Source: Mesorhizobium huakuii | GTDB lineage: Bacteria; Pseudomonadota; Alphaproteobacteria; Rhizobiales; Rhizobiaceae | Direction of reading: 5' to 3' | Assembly: GCF_014189455.1 (NCBI RefSeq) | Contig: NZ_CP050296.1 | Location: forward strand, 1,903,501-1,967,500 | Length of the DNA: 64,000 bases | Shown here: one piece after another, positions 39,386 to 48,472 of the stretch | How positions within the stretch are numbered: the first letter of the stretch is position 1 | Layout: each line of letters begins with the position of its first letter | The notes under the pieces: generated by a model | The model's database searches: none | Seen by the model: the letters and a program-made list of their open reading frames with translations, nothing else | What the model was told of the DNA's origin: nothing | Position numbers and translations under genes: made by a program

Positions 39386-40167
39386 GCCTGCTCGCCGTGT
39401 CCAATCTCACCAAACGCTACCGTCGCGGCGGTGACACCGTCATCGCCGTCGACGATATCTCTTTTCATATCGAGCCCGGCGAAACACTGGCATTGGCCGG
39501 CCCTTCCGGCAGCGGCAAGTCGACGATCGCCCGGCTGGTGCTGCGCCTGATCGAGCCGGACGCCGGACGCATCGACTTCGAAGGTGATGATTTCCTGGCC
39601 TTGAGTGGCGCTGCGCTCAGAGCACGCCGCGCCCGCCTGCAAATGGTGTTCCAGGATCCGCTTGCTGCCTTCAATCCACGCGCCACCGTGGCGCGTGTGC
39701 TCGACGATCCCTTGCGCATCCATGGCATCGCCTCCCGCGCCGAGCGCCCGCGCCGCATCGCCGCCTTGCTCGAGCGCGTCGGCCTGACGGCCGATCTCGC
39801 GCCGCGCGCCATCCACGAAATCTCCGGTGGCCAACGGCAGCGCGTCGCCATCGCCCGCGCCATCGCAACGAAACCATCGCTGATCGTACTAGACGAGGCC
39901 GTGTCGGCACTCGACGTTTCGGTGCGCGGCCAGATCCTCGACCTGTTGCTTGACCTGCAAAGGCAGGAACGGATCGCCTATCTCTTCATTTCCCATGATC
40001 TCGGCGTCGTGCGCGCCGTCGCCCACCGCGTCATCCTTCTCGATGCCGGGCGGATTGCCGAAAGCGGCGATGCCCGCGCCGTCATCGACGCACCGCAATC
40101 GGCCATTGGCAAGGCGCTGGTGGCGGCAGCACCAAGATTGAACAGAACCAGCAGGCAGGTACCATGA
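39382..40167 (+). CDS. Peptide-type ABC importer ATP-binding protein, DppF type
   Basis: 261-residue ATPase with Walker A GPSGSGKSTIARL, the DppF-like MVFQDPLAAFNPR, signature [15 protein letters not shown] and Walker B LIVLDEAVSALDVSV. It pairs with the ATPase at 38588. It overlaps the following ATC-hydrolase gene by four bases. Confidence 0.9.
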   Translation: MSLLAVSNLTKRYRRGGDTVIAVDDISFHIEPGETLALAGPSGSGKSTIARLVLRLIEPDAGRIDFEGDDFLALSGAALRARRARLQMVFQDPLAAFNPRATVARVLDDPLRIHGIASRAERPRRIAALLERVGLTADLAPRAIHEISGGQRQRVAIARAIATKPSLIVLDEAVSALDVSVRGQILDLLLDLQRQERIAYLFISHDLGVVRAVAHRVILLDAGRIAESGDARAVIDAPQSAIGKALVAAAPRLNRTSRQVP

Positions 40168-40670
40168 CCGACCCGGAAGCCAGAGCCGAGAAACTGTCGC
40201 GTGAACTCGATTCCGCCTTCCGCAACCGCGCCGATCTCTACCGCCTGTTCCTCGAAGAGCTCACCGGAGAGCTGGGTTCCGACAAGGCCGAGGCGATCAT
40301 GATTCGCACCATCGAACAGCGCGGCAAGGAAGTGGCGGCCGCCGCCTTCGCCAGCTTCGGCGCCAACGATGCACCCGCCATCGGCGAAGCCTTCCTGGCC
40401 GTCAGCCCGGATGGCGGCCTGATGTATCCGACCGATGTCGAACGCGGCGATGACCGCATCGCCTTCAAGGTCAAGCGCTGCCCACTGAAAGACGCCTGGG
40501 TCGAGGCCGGCGTTGGCGACGAAAGGCTCGCCACGCTCTGCCGCATCGCCGGCGCCTTCGACCGCGGCCTGTTCGAAGCGACCGGCGTGCGTTTCGACAA
40601 CGTCACCTGGACACCAGGCCACGGCGCCGGCTGCTGCCACATCGCCCTGACCAATCGCGATGCCGGCTAA
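40164..40670 (+). CDS. L-2-amino-thiazoline-4-carboxylic acid hydrolase family protein
   Basis: 168-residue protein of the ATC hydrolase family; the name-giving enzyme opens the thiazoline ring on the way to L-cysteine. The N-terminal helical part (SAFRNRADLYRLFLEELTGE) and the C-terminal KRCPLKDAW and GAGCCHIALTN cysteine motifs fit the family. Translation is coupled to the importer ATPase, so it probably acts on the imported compound or a product of it. Substrate specificity cannot be deduced. Confidence 0.78.
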   Translation: MTDPEARAEKLSRELDSAFRNRADLYRLFLEELTGELGSDKAEAIMIRTIEQRGKEVAAAAFASFGANDAPAIGEAFLAVSPDGGLMYPTDVERGDDRIAFKVKRCPLKDAWVEAGVGDERLATLCRIAGAFDRGLFEATGVRFDNVTWTPGHGAGCCHIALTNRDAG

Positions 40671-40682
40671 GCAATTGACGGT

Positions 40683-40749
40683 CTAAGGTGTGTTGAGATT
40701 CAGGTCAGGCCGAGCATTTGCAGGCCGGCTGAATATTAACACAGCTTAG
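40683..40749. terminator. Bidirectional hairpin between convergent operons
   Basis: Two 21-base arms (40683-40703 and 40729-40749) pair with four mismatches around a 25-base centre that itself repeats CAGGCCG. The right arm overlaps the stop codon of the gene on the minus strand. It separates the peptide importer operon from the ribose-type importer operon. Confidence 0.65.
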
Positions 40750-41501
40750 CCACCGACCATCAGCTTGACGACTTCGTCATGATTGGTCTCGGAGATCTTG
40801 CGCTCGCCGGCCTGGACGCCGCGCCGCAGCACGACGATACGGTCCGAGACGGCAAAGATGTCCTGCAGATTATGCGAGATGAAGATCACGCCGCGCCCCT
40901 GTGCCTTGAGCTGGTGGATCAGTGAAATCACCTTGCGCTGTTCCGGTACGCCAAGGGCGGCGGTCGGCTCGTCCATGATCAGGATCTGCGCATCCCAGTA
41001 GACGGCGCGGCCGATGGCGACGGCCTGGCGCTGGCCGCCGGAGAAATTACTGACCGGAGCCTCGAGCCGGCTGACATGGAAGTCCAGCCGCCCCATCGTT
41101 GCCTTGGCCGCCTCGGCCATGGCCTTGCGGTCGAGCACCGGCAGGAAGCCGAACGCCTTGCGCATCGGTTCGCGGCCAAGGAAAATGTTGGCGCCGATCG
41201 ACAGATTGTCGGCGAGCGCGAGATCCTGGTAGATCGTCTCGATGCCCTTTTCGCGTGCTTCCTGCGGCGTCGAGAACGTGACCGGCTGGCCTCGCAGCAG
41301 GATTTCGCCACCCGTCGGCTGGAACACGCCCGATATCGCCTTGATCAGCGTCGTCTTGCCGGCGCCGTTGTCGCCGGCCAGCGCCACCACCTCGCCCGGC
41401 CGCACGGCCATGGAGAAGTCGTTGAGCGCACGCACGGCGCCGAAATGCTTCGACAGATTCCGGACTTCCAGCAAGGGGCCGTTCTGGTTGGTGCTATTCA
41501 T
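40746..41501 (-). CDS. Ribose/fructose-type ABC importer ATP-binding protein (single domain, FrcA-like)
   Basis: 251-residue CUT2-type ATPase with one nucleotide domain, as in FrcA of S. meliloti, rather than the usual two-domain RbsA. Walker A GDNGAGKTTLIKAI, signature FSGGQRQAVAIGRAV and Walker B ILIMDEPTAALG are present. Start at 41501 overlaps the permease stop by eight bases. It is the last gene of the binding protein-permease-ATPase operon. Confidence 0.9.
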   Translation of the reverse strand: MNSTNQNGPLLEVRNLSKHFGAVRALNDFSMAVRPGEVVALAGDNGAGKTTLIKAISGVFQPTGGEILLRGQPVTFSTPQEAREKGIETIYQDLALADNLSIGANIFLGREPMRKAFGFLPVLDRKAMAEAAKATMGRLDFHVSRLEAPVSNFSGGQRQAVAIGRAVYWDAQILIMDEPTAALGVPEQRKVISLIHQLKAQGRGVIFISHNLQDIFAVSDRIVVLRRGVQAGERKISETNHDEVVKLMVGG

Positions 41502-42555
41502 CCTGACGGGCTCCACTGAACCGGCGCTGCGCCTGGTCGATAAGAACGGAAATGATGATGACGACGCCGACGGCGATGAACTGCCAGAACGGTTCGACAT
41601 TGACGAAGACCAAGCCGTACTGGATGACCGCGATCACCAGCGCGCCGGCGACCGTGCCGAAGATGGTGCCGGAGCCGCCGAACAGGCTGGCGCCGCCGAT
41701 CACCACCGCCGCGACGCTGTCGAGCAGTAAGGGCTCGCCGGCCTGTGCAGCACCCGCCGTGAAGCGCGCGGCATAGAGCGCGCCGCCAAGGCCGGCGCAC
41801 ATCGCCGACAGCACATAGAGCCGCAATATGTGCCCCCTGATGTCGATACCGGCGCGGCGCGCCGCCTGCACATTGGCGCCGATGGCGTAATTGTGCTGGC
41901 CGAACCGGGTCTGGCTGAGCAGGTAGTGCATGACGATGACGAAGATGGCAGTGATCAGCACCAGATAGGGCACGCCGTAGAACTTGCCGTTGCCGAGCAG
42001 TGCGAACCAGGAATTCTGCACCGGCACGGTGGTGCCGCCGGCAAGCAGGAAAGCGGCACCGCGTGCGACGCCGAACATGCCGAGCGTGCCGATGAAGGGC
42101 GGAACCTTGAGCCGCGAGATCAGCAGGCCGTTGATGACGCCCGGCACGCCGGCAACGATCACCGAGGCGAGGATGCCCGCCAGCATGGCCAGCGGCAGGG
42201 GAATGGCCGCGCCCGCCATATTGGTGGCATGCGCGGCGATGACGGCGGCAAGCCCCATGATGAAGCCGAGCGACAGGTCGATGCCGCCCGAAATGATGAC
42301 GAAGGTCTGGCCGGTCGCCAGCAGCAGCGGCGCCACGGCGAAGATGGCAATGGACTGCAGATTGAACGGATTGAGCACGAAGGTCGCACCGAAGGCGAGC
42401 CGCGACCAGATCTCGAAACAGATGAGCAGGCCGGCCAGGAACAGCCAGGCGCGCCCTTCGGCGATGCGTGCGACCAGGCTGCGGGCCGGATCGCCATGAT
42501 CGGCCTGAGGGGCGACATGCTTCTCGGCAGGCTGGGCTGGTGATGTCGAGGTCAT
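41494..42555 (-). CDS. Ribose/fructose-type ABC importer permease (RbsC/FrcC-like)
   Basis: 353-residue permease with a hydrophilic N-terminus and about ten helices. CUT2 marks are VIISGGIDLSLGFIMGLAAV, GVINGLLISRLKVPPFIGTL and the late VAAVVIGGASLFGGSGTIFG. It follows the binding-protein gene after a hairpin-bearing gap. Confidence 0.92.
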   Translation of the reverse strand: MTSTSPAQPAEKHVAPQADHGDPARSLVARIAEGRAWLFLAGLLICFEIWSRLAFGATFVLNPFNLQSIAIFAVAPLLLATGQTFVIISGGIDLSLGFIMGLAAVIAAHATNMAGAAIPLPLAMLAGILASVIVAGVPGVINGLLISRLKVPPFIGTLGMFGVARGAAFLLAGGTTVPVQNSWFALLGNGKFYGVPYLVLITAIFVIVMHYLLSQTRFGQHNYAIGANVQAARRAGIDIRGHILRLYVLSAMCAGLGGALYAARFTAGAAQAGEPLLLDSVAAVVIGGASLFGGSGTIFGTVAGALVIAVIQYGLVFVNVEPFWQFIAVGVVIIISVLIDQAQRRFSGARQDE

Positions 42556-42607
42556 GGATACTCCGCGGCGCCTTCAAACAGGCCTCGATTGGCGAGGACC
42601 CGGTGCA

Positions 42608-42635
42608 GGCTCCTCCCGGCGAACCGGGAGGAGCC
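42608..42635 (-). terminator. Hairpin between binding-protein and permease genes
   Basis: A perfect 12-bp stem, GGCTCCTCCCGG with CCGGGAGGAGCC, closed by loop CGAA, 14 bases after the binding-protein stop. No T run follows, so mRNA 3'-end stabilisation is the likely role. Confidence 0.7.
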
Positions 42636-42649
42636 GAGCTGGTCTGGAC

Positions 42650-43627
42650 TTACTCGGAGTAGAGATACTTCGAGATGTTCGGGTCCGCGATGTTGGACTT
42701 GTCCATGATCGTGAAGCCGGTGCCGATGGTGACCGGGATCGAGTGGCCGGTCAGATGGGCATAAGCCGAGACGACGCCGTAATAGCCGATCTCGGCCGGA
42801 TGCTGGGCGATCGCCACGTCGATCAGGCCGGTGTTGATGTTGTCGACGATGCTGGTCGGCGCATCGAACGCCACCACCTTGATGGTGCCGCTCTGCCCGG
42901 CCTGCTTGACACCGTTGGCCGCACCCAAAGCCGAGAACAAATTGGCGCCGAACACGCCGACCAGGTCTGGGTTGCGCGCGAACACCGCCTGCAGCTGCGA
43001 GGCCGCCTTGTTGGCGTCGTTGTTGTTGAACTGGGTCTCGAGCACGGTAATGCCCGTATGCTTGGCCATCTCCTTCTTGAAGCCTTCTTCACGCTGGTCG
43101 GTGGTCGAGATGCCGGGATTGACGTTCGACACATAGACCTTGCCCTTGTCGCCAATGGCGGTGGCCAGCGCCCGCGCGGCAATCTCGCCGCCGAGCACAT
43201 TGTCGGAAGCGATATAGGCCAGCGGGAAATCGGCATCGCCGGCGCCGGTCTGGTAGACGCCGCTGCCGATGAAAGTGTCGACGGTGATGACCGGAATGCC
43301 GGCATCATTGGCCTTGCGCAACGGCTCGACCAGCTGAACCTTGTCGGTCGGCGCGATCAGGATCGCATCCGGCTTCTTGGCTATGACGGCGTCAAGCACC
43401 GGCACCTGCGTGACCGGGTTGAAGTCCGGCGCGCCCTGGAAAACCAGGGTCACGCCAAGCGCGTCAGCCGCCGCCTGCGCGCCCTTGCGCATGGTGATGT
43501 AGAAGCCGTCGGTGGTCAGGCCCGGAATGAGCGCAATGGTGTATTTCTTGTCCTGCGCCTGTGCGGGCGCGATCAGCAACGTCGCACTGACGGCGAGCGC
43601 CGCGAGCGCGGCAACAATCTTCTTCAT
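42650..43627 (-). CDS. Ribose/fructose-type ABC importer substrate-binding protein (RbsB-like)
   Basis: 325-residue periplasmic protein of the Peripla_BP_4 type. The signal peptide is MKKIVAALAALAVSATLLIA with cleavage after AQAQD. The mature part starts KKYTIALIPGLTTDGFYITM and ends YLYSE. It is the first gene of the importer operon and follows GGAGGATG. A 28-base motif shared with the aldolase promoter lies 247 bases upstream. The ligand is likely a ketose or pentose. Confidence 0.92.
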   Translation of the reverse strand: MKKIVAALAALAVSATLLIAPAQAQDKKYTIALIPGLTTDGFYITMRKGAQAAADALGVTLVFQGAPDFNPVTQVPVLDAVIAKKPDAILIAPTDKVQLVEPLRKANDAGIPVITVDTFIGSGVYQTGAGDADFPLAYIASDNVLGGEIAARALATAIGDKGKVYVSNVNPGISTTDQREEGFKKEMAKHTGITVLETQFNNNDANKAASQLQAVFARNPDLVGVFGANLFSALGAANGVKQAGQSGTIKVVAFDAPTSIVDNINTGLIDVAIAQHPAEIGYYGVVSAYAHLTGHSIPVTIGTGFTIMDKSNIADPNISKYLYSE

Positions 43628-43873
43628 GACATCCTCCTCATTATTGGCAGATCTGCCGTTGCAAGTGACATTGGAATGGCCGTCATCGGTTCAGATGCCG
43701 ACGGCCGGGAACGCCTGTTTGCCTTTCGCGGGCAGCTCCTCCCAAGCGCCCTCCAGTCGATATGTCAGCCGGTCAGCCGACCGGCGCACCTGGCCACAGT
43801 CCCGAACCTCTGCCTCCGCGAGGTCCGGCAAACTGCGCCCCACGCCACGCCTTGTCGGCGGGCGTTTCGAACT

Positions 43874-43901
43874 TGTAACACTTTGCAGAAATAAATTGCA
43901 A
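43874..43901 (+). promoter_or_regulatory. SorC-regulator operator candidate, importer copy
   Basis: 28-base motif with blocks TGTAACAC, TTGC, GAAA and AATTGCAA, identical at 24 of 28 positions to the one at 44987-45014 read on the other strand. It is 247 bases before the importer start. The stretch 43628-44043 is otherwise without a credible gene. Confidence 0.7.
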
Positions 43902-44043
43902 CTCGGTTTTTCCGAGCTGGCAGTGCCGAGCTTTTCAGACCGTGCAACATCCGACTGCTCCGCAGAGCCCCCCAGTCAACTATCGCCCGGGGCTTTTAGC
44001 GGCACAACTGGTTTTCGCGGGCAGCGTCCTGCCCGTTCCATGG

Positions 44044-44943
44044 CTACCCGAGCGCCGCGAGGATGGCCTGCGCCGTCTTGGTATCCGTCACCAGCGTGTT
44101 GATGAGCCCGGCGCGAACGGCGGCGATGATTGCCGTCGCCTTCTCCGGCGACGCGGCAAGGCCGATGACCAGAGGCACGGCGCGCAGCTGCGCCGGCGAC
44201 ATGGCGATCATCCGGCTCTCGCCTTCCCAGGCGATCAGCGTGCCCTCGGCGTCGAAGTAATGGCGAAGCACGTCGCCGGCGGCATGAACCAGCGCCTGCT
44301 CGCTCGGCGTGGCGGCACTGGCCTCGGGCGCATTGATGGCATGCGGCAGGCCGATGCCGACGATCGCGACATCGGTCCTCTCCCACAGCGCGACGGCATC
44401 GCGTATGGCAGTGTCGCGCAGGAAGACCTCGCGCAATTCGGTGGACGGCAGATAGGGCGCATGGATGAAATGCGGGGTACCGCCGAACTCCTCGGCGGCG
44501 AGCCGCACGAATTCGTTGACCTGGAAATGCGCCGCCTGCTGCTGCATGCCGCCGGTGGCGGCCACGGTCAGCACGCCGGGCATGCGCGGCAGACCGGCCC
44601 GGATCACCTCGCGCACGGCGCGTCCCCAGCCGATGGCGACGACGGAGCCCGCCACCAGCTGCGCCTGCCTGAGCAGCCCGCCAAGCGGTGCCGCCAGCGC
44701 CGCCAGCGTGCCTGCCGCCGGCGTCTCGACCACAGCGGCATCCCGCAATTTCAAGCCATCGATCAGCTGCCGGGTGATATCCTCCGGCGTCGCCAGGTCG
44801 AGAACCTCGATGCGGACGATCCCTTCCGCCCGCGCCCGCTGCAGCAGGCGCGAAATCGTCGCGGTGGAGACGCCGAGTCGCCGCGCGATATCGACCTGCG
44901 ACATCTCCTCCACATAATGCAGCTTGGCCACCGTGTGCAGCAT
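44044..44943 (-). CDS. SorC-family sugar-binding transcriptional regulator
   Basis: 299-residue regulator. The N-terminal helix-turn-helix reads EMSQVDIARRLGVSTATISR, and the C-terminal sugar-phosphate domain resembles the NagB/RpiA fold (VVAIGWGRAVREVI, GVLTVAATGGMQQQ, TDVAIVGIGLP). A few residues may be missing at the N-terminus because no better start is found. It lies between the importer operon and the divergent aldolase/kinase unit; both have the same 28-base motif upstream, so it probably controls both and itself. Confidence 0.88.
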   Translation of the reverse strand: MLHTVAKLHYVEEMSQVDIARRLGVSTATISRLLQRARAEGIVRIEVLDLATPEDITRQLIDGLKLRDAAVVETPAAGTLAALAAPLGGLLRQAQLVAGSVVAIGWGRAVREVIRAGLPRMPGVLTVAATGGMQQQAAHFQVNEFVRLAAEEFGGTPHFIHAPYLPSTELREVFLRDTAIRDAVALWERTDVAIVGIGLPHAINAPEASAATPSEQALVHAAGDVLRHYFDAEGTLIAWEGESRMIAMSPAQLRAVPLVIGLAASPEKATAIIAAVRAGLINTLVTDTKTAQAILAALG

Positions 44944-44986
44944 CGTCCGCGATGCGGTCGCATCCTGGATGGGAGAAACAGACAGC

Positions 44987-45014
44987 TTGCAATTCCTTTC
45001 AGCAACGTGTTACA
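44987..45014 (-). promoter_or_regulatory. SorC-regulator operator candidate, aldolase copy
   Basis: Second copy of the motif TGTAACAC, TTGC, GAAA, AATTGCAA, here on the minus strand. It lies 44 bases before the SorC gene start and 205 bases before the aldolase start. In both copies the motif points against the gene it would control. Confidence 0.7.
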
Positions 45015-45218
45015 CACGCATACGCCGACGGGAGTTATCGCGCAAATCCAGCCAACTCGCAACGTACGATGGCTCCCAGGCCGCAAGCCCGGCGAGCCGC
45101 TTTCTTCGAGGGCGATGGCGCGTCACGGCGTCCTGCCGGCAGGCAGGCAGAACTGAACATTGTCGTTTCCACGGGATACGCGCTCTCGGCAAGAGAGCGC
45201 CAACATCGGATTGAGACC

Positions 45219-46128
45219 ATGACCAAGATGACCACCGCGGAACTGCGCGGCTATCAGCAGATATGCGGCAAGGATGGAGCCATGGTGGCCATCGCCTGCG
45301 ACCAGCGCGGCGGCATGCGGACCTTGCTGGCATCGGATCCGGCGGAACAGGCCAAGATCACCAACGACATGCTCGGCGACACCAAGGCCGACATTACGCG
45401 CTACCTCGCCAGTGCGGCGTCCTGCGTGTTGCTCGACCCGCTCTGCGCGGTGCCGCGCATTGTCGACGAGGGCGTCTTGAACCGCGATACGGCGCTGCTC
45501 ATCGGCCTCGACGCTTCCGGTTTCGACGTCTCGCCAGAGGGCTACCGCCTGTCACGCCTGGTTCCCGACATCGACGCGCGCCGTGTCCGCGCACTCGGCG
45601 GCACCGGCGGCAAGATCATGGTGTATCTCAGGGCCGACAAGCCCGAGGCCAACGAGCACAACATCGCCATCCTGCGCCAGTGCATCGCCGATTTCGGGCA
45701 GGAGGACCTGCTGCTGGTCGTCGAGTTCCTGACCTATCAGCTCGACGGCGAAAGCCCCGAGGACTATGCGGCCAAGACGCCATGGCTGGTCGAGGAAGGC
45801 ACCAGGATTTCGCTCGAGTGCGGCGCCAAGGTGCTGAAGCTCCCCCTACCCCGGAACGCCGCAAGCCTGCGCCAACATCACCAAAATGGCCGGCGAGGTG
45901 CCTTGGGCGGTGCTTTCGGCCGGCGTCAACCACGCCACCTTCCTTGGCCAGGTCGAGATCGCCATGCAGAACGGCGCCTCGGGTGTCATCGCTGGCCGCT
46001 CGCTGTGGAAGGATTGCATCTCGCTCGACCGTGACATCCAGCGCGAAAGGCTTAAGACCATCGCAGTGCCGCGATTGCGTGAGATCCAAGCCGTGATCGG
46101 GCACTACCGGCAGAAAGCCGCTGCTTGA
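45219..46128 (+). pseudogene. Class I tagatose-bisphosphate-type aldolase (LacD-like), frameshifted
   Basis: Schiff-base aldolase related to LacD and YihT, which splits a ketose 1,6-bisphosphate or 1-phosphate. The first frame runs from TTAELRGYQQICGKDGAMVAIACDQRGG-type sequence to CGAKVLKLP, which holds the likely catalytic Lys. The protein then continues in another frame as YPGTPQACANITKMAGEVPW and ends GHYRQKAAA. One extra C in the run at 45842-45846 explains the break. Restored length is about 302 residues. It is divergent from the SorC gene and precedes the fused kinase, so kinase and aldolase likely act in sequence. Confidence 0.87.
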
Positions 46129-46201
46129 TAGTCGAATTTGGACTAGAGCTATTCCAGCAAAAGTGTGAAGCGGTTTTGCGTCCGGAATTGCGTGAAAACA
46201 A

Positions 46202-47659
46202 ATGCAGGACGCCATGCCTCTCAGCATAGGAATCGATATCGGCGGCACAAATCTGCGTGCCGCCCGCATCTCCAGCACTGGTGAAATCCTCAAGCGCGTT
46301 TCCGAAAAGAGCGCGCCCGACCCGGAGCTAGTGCTCGGCCGCATCGCCGACATGGTGCGCCTTCTCGACACGCCTGACGTGAAGGCCATCGGCGTCGGCG
46401 TTCCCGGCCGCGTCGATGCGCGGCGCGGCGCGGTGCTGTCGGGCGGCTACGTCAACCTCGCCTCGGTTGCGCTGGCGCAGCGCCTGGAAGATATGACAGG
46501 CAAGCCCGTCGTCATCGACAATGACTGCAACATGGCGCTGGCCGCCGAAATGGCGCTCGGCGCCGGGCGCGGCCATGGCAACATTGTCATGTTCACCATC
46601 GGCACCGGCATTGGCGGCGCTATTGCCCAAGATCGGCGGATCACGCGTGGCTCGGCAACAGCGGGGCAGCTTGGCCACATCACTGTCGACGTCAATGGCG
46701 AGGTCTGCGCCTGCGGTCGCCGCGGCTGCGTCGAGACCACCAGTTCGGGCACGGCGCTCGGTCATCACATTGCACGCGCCGGGCTCGGCGCCGACATTTC
46801 GGTCGACCAACTCTTTGTCCGCGATGCGGCCGGCGACATCCAGGCGCGCGGCATACTGGACGCCTGGGCGAAACCGTTGCGTGCCGCCATCGACACCGCC
46901 GTTGCCATGCTTGCTCCCGATCTGGTGCTGCTTGGCGGCGGCCTTGGCCGGGCGGCACACGTAGCACTCCGCCGCGCCCCAGCGCTGGCGCCTTGGTACC
47001 AATGTCAGGTCGAACCCGCGCAGCTCGGCGACGACGCCGGCGTGATCGGCGCGGGCCTGCAGGCGCTGGCAGCGGGGCCGCAGGCGGTTCCGGTTTCGCC
47101 CTTGGCCCTGCCCAGTCACGCCAGGCGCGCCGTGCTCGTCAACGGCATCCCCGCCAGCGGCAAGAGCACGGTGTCGCGCGGCATCGCCGACCGCATGGGA
47201 TGGCCGCTGCTCGCGCTCGACACGATCAAGAACCCGTTCCTCGAAGTGCTCGGCGGCGGCGATCGCCTGTTCAATCGCACGCTCGGCCGCGCCAGCTATC
47301 AGGCGATCTGGTCGGTCGTCGGCGAAGCTCCCGCCGGCACCACCGTGGTCGTCGATGCCTGGTTCGGCTTCCAGCCGCGCGAGGTTCTCGAAGATCATCT
47401 GCGAAAGGCTGGCGTCGAACAGACTTTCGAAATCTGGTGCCACGCGCCCGGCGAGGTGCTTGCCGAGCGCTACGGCGCCAGGCTCGACCAGCGTCCCGCG
47501 GGCCATCCCGGTGCGGCCTATATCCCCGAACTGATCGAGCTTGCCAAGCGCGCCGAGCCGCTGCGGCGCGGGCCGCTCTTCGACGTCGACACGACAAAGC
47601 CGATCGACTTCGATGCCATCACGGCCTGGCTGCGAGCGGTCATGGCCGGCGGCGCATAG
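46202..47659 (+). CDS. Fusion of ROK-family sugar kinase and P-loop (AAA) kinase
   Basis: 485-residue two-domain protein. Residues about 1-290 are a ROK sugar kinase: phosphate-binding GIDIGGTNLRAARI, the Asp in VIDNDCNMALAAE, GTGIGGAIA and the zinc motif GHITVDVNGEVCACGRRGC. Residues about 305-485 are a P-loop kinase with Walker A NGIPASGKSTVS near residue 318 and a lid-like Arg region (ERYGARLDQRPAGH). The frame is unbroken across the junction. Next to a bisphosphate-type aldolase this suggests two successive phosphorylations of one sugar. The assignment of each step is inference. Confidence 0.88.
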   Translation: MQDAMPLSIGIDIGGTNLRAARISSTGEILKRVSEKSAPDPELVLGRIADMVRLLDTPDVKAIGVGVPGRVDARRGAVLSGGYVNLASVALAQRLEDMTGKPVVIDNDCNMALAAEMALGAGRGHGNIVMFTIGTGIGGAIAQDRRITRGSATAGQLGHITVDVNGEVCACGRRGCVETTSSGTALGHHIARAGLGADISVDQLFVRDAAGDIQARGILDAWAKPLRAAIDTAVAMLAPDLVLLGGGLGRAAHVALRRAPALAPWYQCQVEPAQLGDDAGVIGAGLQALAAGPQAVPVSPLALPSHARRAVLVNGIPASGKSTVSRGIADRMGWPLLALDTIKNPFLEVLGGGDRLFNRTLGRASYQAIWSVVGEAPAGTTVVVDAWFGFQPREVLEDHLRKAGVEQTFEIWCHAPGEVLAERYGARLDQRPAGHPGAAYIPELIELAKRAEPLRRGPLFDVDTTKPIDFDAITAWLRAVMAGGA

Positions 47660-47665
47660 GCAGCG

Positions 47666-48339
47666 TCACACCGGCGGCCGCAGCGCCGTGCGAGCGATCT
47701 GCCAGGCAGATTCGACATGGCGCCGCGCCGCGCTTCCGCTTCGTCCGGCTTGCGTCCCCGGATCGCATCCATGATCTCGTTCATCTCGGCGATCGCCGCT
47801 TCACGCCGGTTGGTCGAGACGATGGTCATGGAACGAAGCTGGTTGATGCGGACATTCAGCCCGCTGACGATTTCCCAGGCGACGCGCTTGTCGGCGGCCT
47901 CGAACAGCGCCTCGTAGAATTTGGTTGTCGCCCGCATCACCGCCGGCGGCGTCCCAGATGCCCACGCCTCGAACAGATCGGCCAGGGCGCGCTCCAGCGT
48001 CGCCAGCTGTTCGCTGGTCGCCGACAGGGCGCAGGCGCGTGCGGCAATGCCTTCGAGCAGCGCCCTGAGCTCATAGATCTCGTCGGTGCGGCCAAGGTCG
48101 GGCCTCGCCACCGCCGGCCCATGCCCAGGGATCATCTGCACGAGCCCCTCGGCTTCCAGCTGGCGCAGAACCTCGCGCACGACGGAACGGCTCACGCCAA
48201 GCTGGTCACAAAGCGGTCGCTCGACCAGCCTTTCGCCGGGCTGGAAATGGAAATCCATGATCGCCTCGCGCATGCGCTCCAGCGCTAACGTCCTCAAGGT
48301 TTTGGCGCTGCGGTCGATGCGAAGCGTGTCGTCTGGCAT
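47666..48339 (-). pseudogene. FCD-domain GntR regulator, frameshifted near its end
   Basis: GntR/FadR-type regulator starting MPDDTLRIDRSAKTLRTLAL, with helix-turn-helix PLCDQLGVSRSVVREVLRQL and an FCD domain (YELRALLEGIAARACAL). The frame reads normally to RGRKPDEAEA, then runs past the expected end into the opposite-strand kinase gene. Supplying one base near 47721-47745 gives AARRHVESAWQIARTALRPP and a stop at 47666, a normal 224-residue protein. It is divergent from the DUF1185/monooxygenase operon and probably represses it through the palindrome at 48409. Confidence 0.8.
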
Positions 48340-48381
48340 GTGTTGCCTCCTGCGCCGCCACAAAACAGATTCCATGCCCGG

Positions 48382-48420
48382 TTGACAAGGTACTTGGCGC
48401 TCCATAGCATGGTATACCAT
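48382..48420 (+). promoter_or_regulatory. Promoter with overlapping GntR operator
   Basis: TTGACA at 48382-48387 and TAGCAT at 48405-48410 are spaced by 17 bases, a good sigma-70-type promoter pointing to the operon at 48473. The perfect palindrome ATGGTATACCAT at 48409-48420 overlaps the -10 box, an arrangement suited to repression by the divergent GntR protein. Confidence 0.65.
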
Positions 48421-48472
48421 AAGATGATACAGGGATCGCATGGTCCCACGACGTCGCCGACCCGAGGATTTC

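Noticed and set aside
41494..42577. Overlapping long frames in the RbsC-like permease region
   Set aside because: Only the 41494-42555 frame shows permease motifs; the others are Arg-rich shadows.
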